Origin: JAUWOY01 sp034431315
Lineage (GTDB): Bacteria > Chloroflexota > Anaerolineae > VGOG01
Assembly: GCA_034431315.1 (NCBI GenBank)
Contig: DAOUDK010000099.1
Span: 1-61,644 of the forward strand
Direction of reading: 5' to 3'
Length of the DNA stretch: 61,644 bases
Shown here: piece after piece, positions 60,306-61,644 of the stretch
How positions within the stretch are numbered: position 1 is the first letter of the stretch
How the letters are laid out: each line of letters starts with the position of its first letter
The notes under the pieces: generated by a model
Databases searched by the model: none
What the model was told of the DNA's origin: nothing
What the model saw: only the letters and a program-made list of their open reading frames with translations
Position numbers and translations under genes: made by a program

Positions 60306-60681
60306 ACCTAGGCTTTGAATAGCTCATTGAAGGTGCGGTGGAGAAACAGAGCTTGGTGGGGAAGATACCTAGCGGAAGTGCAAGGCTTGTGCTGGCGGAA
60401 GGTTCGACAAGGCTGCGAACAGAGCCTGTTGAGGCAGGCGAAAAGGAAAGAAAATGAGCCCACTTCCCAAAAGATGCTGTGCTAGCATGACCTTTGACCG
60501 CCGTTGAATAAATCGCTTAATTGAACTTCGGACATGCTCTACCCCCAATATATAGTGGTGCGGCAAGGAGTTGCTACTACATGTTGGATAACACTCTTGG
60601 ATTATTGGGGTTCAGTTATGCGGTTATCGGCAGACGGTCAAACCTCATGCTAACAACGAGTTAAGTACCAACACAGCAGCA
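60306..60681. other. Intergenic stretch without clear gene
   Basis: A minus-strand frame of 65 codons (60369-60566) has no ribosome site or recognisable family. GC content drops compared with the redox region. Nothing else is supported. Confidence 0.45.
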
Positions 60682-60699
60682 ATGCGTAAGGGGTTGAAA

Positions 60700-61572
60700 A
60701 TGACAGAGGTAAAAGTTCCCACTTTTGATGCCTTTATGAATCCTGTGATTCAAGCTCTCAAAAGTCTCGGTGGATCAGGCACAATCGAAGAAATCAACCA
60801 CAAAGCCTCAGAAATCGAGGGCCTCTCTGATGAGCAACTTGAACTCTTGCATAACCCAGAGAAAGGTGGACAGACCGAGGTTGAATACAGGCTCGGCTGG
60901 ACAAGAACCTACTTGAAGAAGTATGGAGTACTTGAGAACTCCAGCAGAGGTGTCTGGGCACTAACACCCAAGGGCAGGCAACTCGACCGTGTAAATCACA
61001 GAGCGGTAACGCGGTTTGCGCGGGAGCAAATGAGGAAGGCTCGTGTAACTTCAGCAGAAGACGAGCTTGACGAAACCGAGGAAGAAACAACTTGGCGAGA
61101 TGAACTACTGGACGCGCTTATGGAAATGGAACCATCTGCATTTGAGCGGCTTGTGCAAAGATTGCTCCGTGAGTCGGGCTTCATTCAGGTTGAAGTGACT
61201 GGGCAGAGCGGCGACGGTGGCATTGATGGTAAGGGGATTATGCGTTTAGGTGGGTTGCTCAGCTTTCACGTTATCTTTCAGTGCAAACGCTATCGAGGCT
61301 CAGTTGCAGTCAGTCAAGTTCGAGACTTTCGAGGGGCAATGGTTGGGCGAGCAGATAAGGGTCTGCTGATCACAACGGGCAACTTTACCAAGGAGGCCAC
61401 GAGAGAAGCAACCCGCGATGGTGCGCCAGCGATAGATTTGATAGATGGAGACCAGCTCATAGACAAGCTGAAGGAGCTTGAGCTGGGTGTGAAAACGGAA
61501 AAGGTAGAAGTCGAGAAAACCACGGTTGAGAGTGTATCGGATAATGTGATCTTATGGCAAGTTAACAATTGA
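60700..61572 (+). CDS. Mrr-type restriction endonuclease
   Basis: A 290-residue protein. The N-terminal Mrr winged-helix domain (GSGTIEEINHKASE, WTRTYLKKYGVLENSSRG) binds DNA. The C-terminal PD-(D/E)XK variant has GDGGIDG (Asp near 172 and 176) and FQCKRY (Gln194, Lys196), with the preceding FERLVQRLLRESGF helix. Mrr enzymes usually cut methylated DNA. ATG at 60700 has AAGGGG upstream. The AT content is higher than in the redox genes. The remaining 72 bases of the window hold no gene. Confidence 0.9.
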   Translation: MTEVKVPTFDAFMNPVIQALKSLGGSGTIEEINHKASEIEGLSDEQLELLHNPEKGGQTEVEYRLGWTRTYLKKYGVLENSSRGVWALTPKGRQLDRVNHRAVTRFAREQMRKARVTSAEDELDETEEETTWRDELLDALMEMEPSAFERLVQRLLRESGFIQVEVTGQSGDGGIDGKGIMRLGGLLSFHVIFQCKRYRGSVAVSQVRDFRGAMVGRADKGLLITTGNFTKEATREATRDGAPAIDLIDGDQLIDKLKELELGVKTEKVEVEKTTVESVSDNVILWQVNN

Positions 61573-61644
61573 ATAGCACTTTGTTCTTTCCTCTCACGCT
61601 CGATTTCTTGCGCTCAACGTCAATTTGTGGCATCATTGGGACAA

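Overview
The window looks like a GC-rich chromosome segment from an uncultured anaerobic bacterium. I lean towards Chloroflexota (Anaerolineae or a related class). The reasons are a NurA/HAS-barrel/HerA set, a DRTGG/CBS/SpoIIE-type hydrogenase regulatory set, sigma70-type promoters, and very many imperfect palindromic repeats. This placement is inference; there is no rRNA or tRNA here to confirm it.

Layout. (1) 1-9689: an IS200-like (RAYT) transposase bracketed by REP-like hairpins. Next comes a minus-strand set that may be one nucleic-acid-processing or defence unit: NurA nuclease, HAS-barrel protein, PD-(D/E)XK nuclease, a large type IIG restriction-methylation enzyme and a HerA ATPase. (2) 9797-20503, plus strand: xanthine phosphoribosyltransferase, a VapBC-like pair inserted against guaA, GMP synthase, SbcD, a membrane PP2C-like/beta-propeller protein, an LCP cell-wall enzyme, a cyclic-di-GMP-I riboswitch with terminator, and an M16 peptidase. 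(3) 20660-51207, almost all minus strand: about 30 kb of redox genes. Read from the upstream end these are hdrCB; a regulatory block (two DRTGG proteins, CBS-HATPase, HATPase, PHP, SpoIIE-like); a selenocysteine-containing N-terminal half of HdrA; NuoE; a 2Fe-2S protein; a NuoF-GltD fusion; a 2Fe-2S/HdrA C-terminal fusion; mvhDGA [NiFe] hydrogenase; its maturation protease; hypFCDE; and NuoE/NuoF/FdhA, where FdhA is a second selenoprotein. (4) 51208-51558: a divergent control region with three good promoters, a perfect 17-bp palindrome and TGTAGGG direct repeats. (5) 51559-61644, plus strand: nuoA-B-CD-E, then an accessory stretch that interrupts the nuo operon. It holds a MazEF-like pair, two fragmentary copies of the nuoE 3' end, a small membrane protein, an S9 peptidase, a nucleotidyltransferase, a repeat lipoprotein and an Mrr-type nuclease.

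How the genes fit together. Hydrogenase (MvhAGD), heterodisulfide-reductase-like modules (split HdrA, HdrBC), NADH- and NADPH-type flavoproteins (NuoF, GltD) and an NAD-linked formate dehydrogenase could connect H2, formate, pyridine nucleotides, ferredoxin and a disulfide by flavin-based electron bifurcation. The Hyp proteins and the protease mature the NiFe site. HypA, HypB, selABCD and the rest of nuo are not in the window.

Two recurring signals stand out. First, two internal TGA codons (FdhA and HdrA) are each followed by a hairpin with a GGUC-type loop, as expected for bacterial SECIS elements. Second, the genome is heavily invaded by small palindromes, several lying in frame inside hypF and one in the S9 peptidase. 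Short duplicated gene ends also mark accessory insertions (guaA head at VapBC, nuoE tail at MazEF, HAS-barrel tail).
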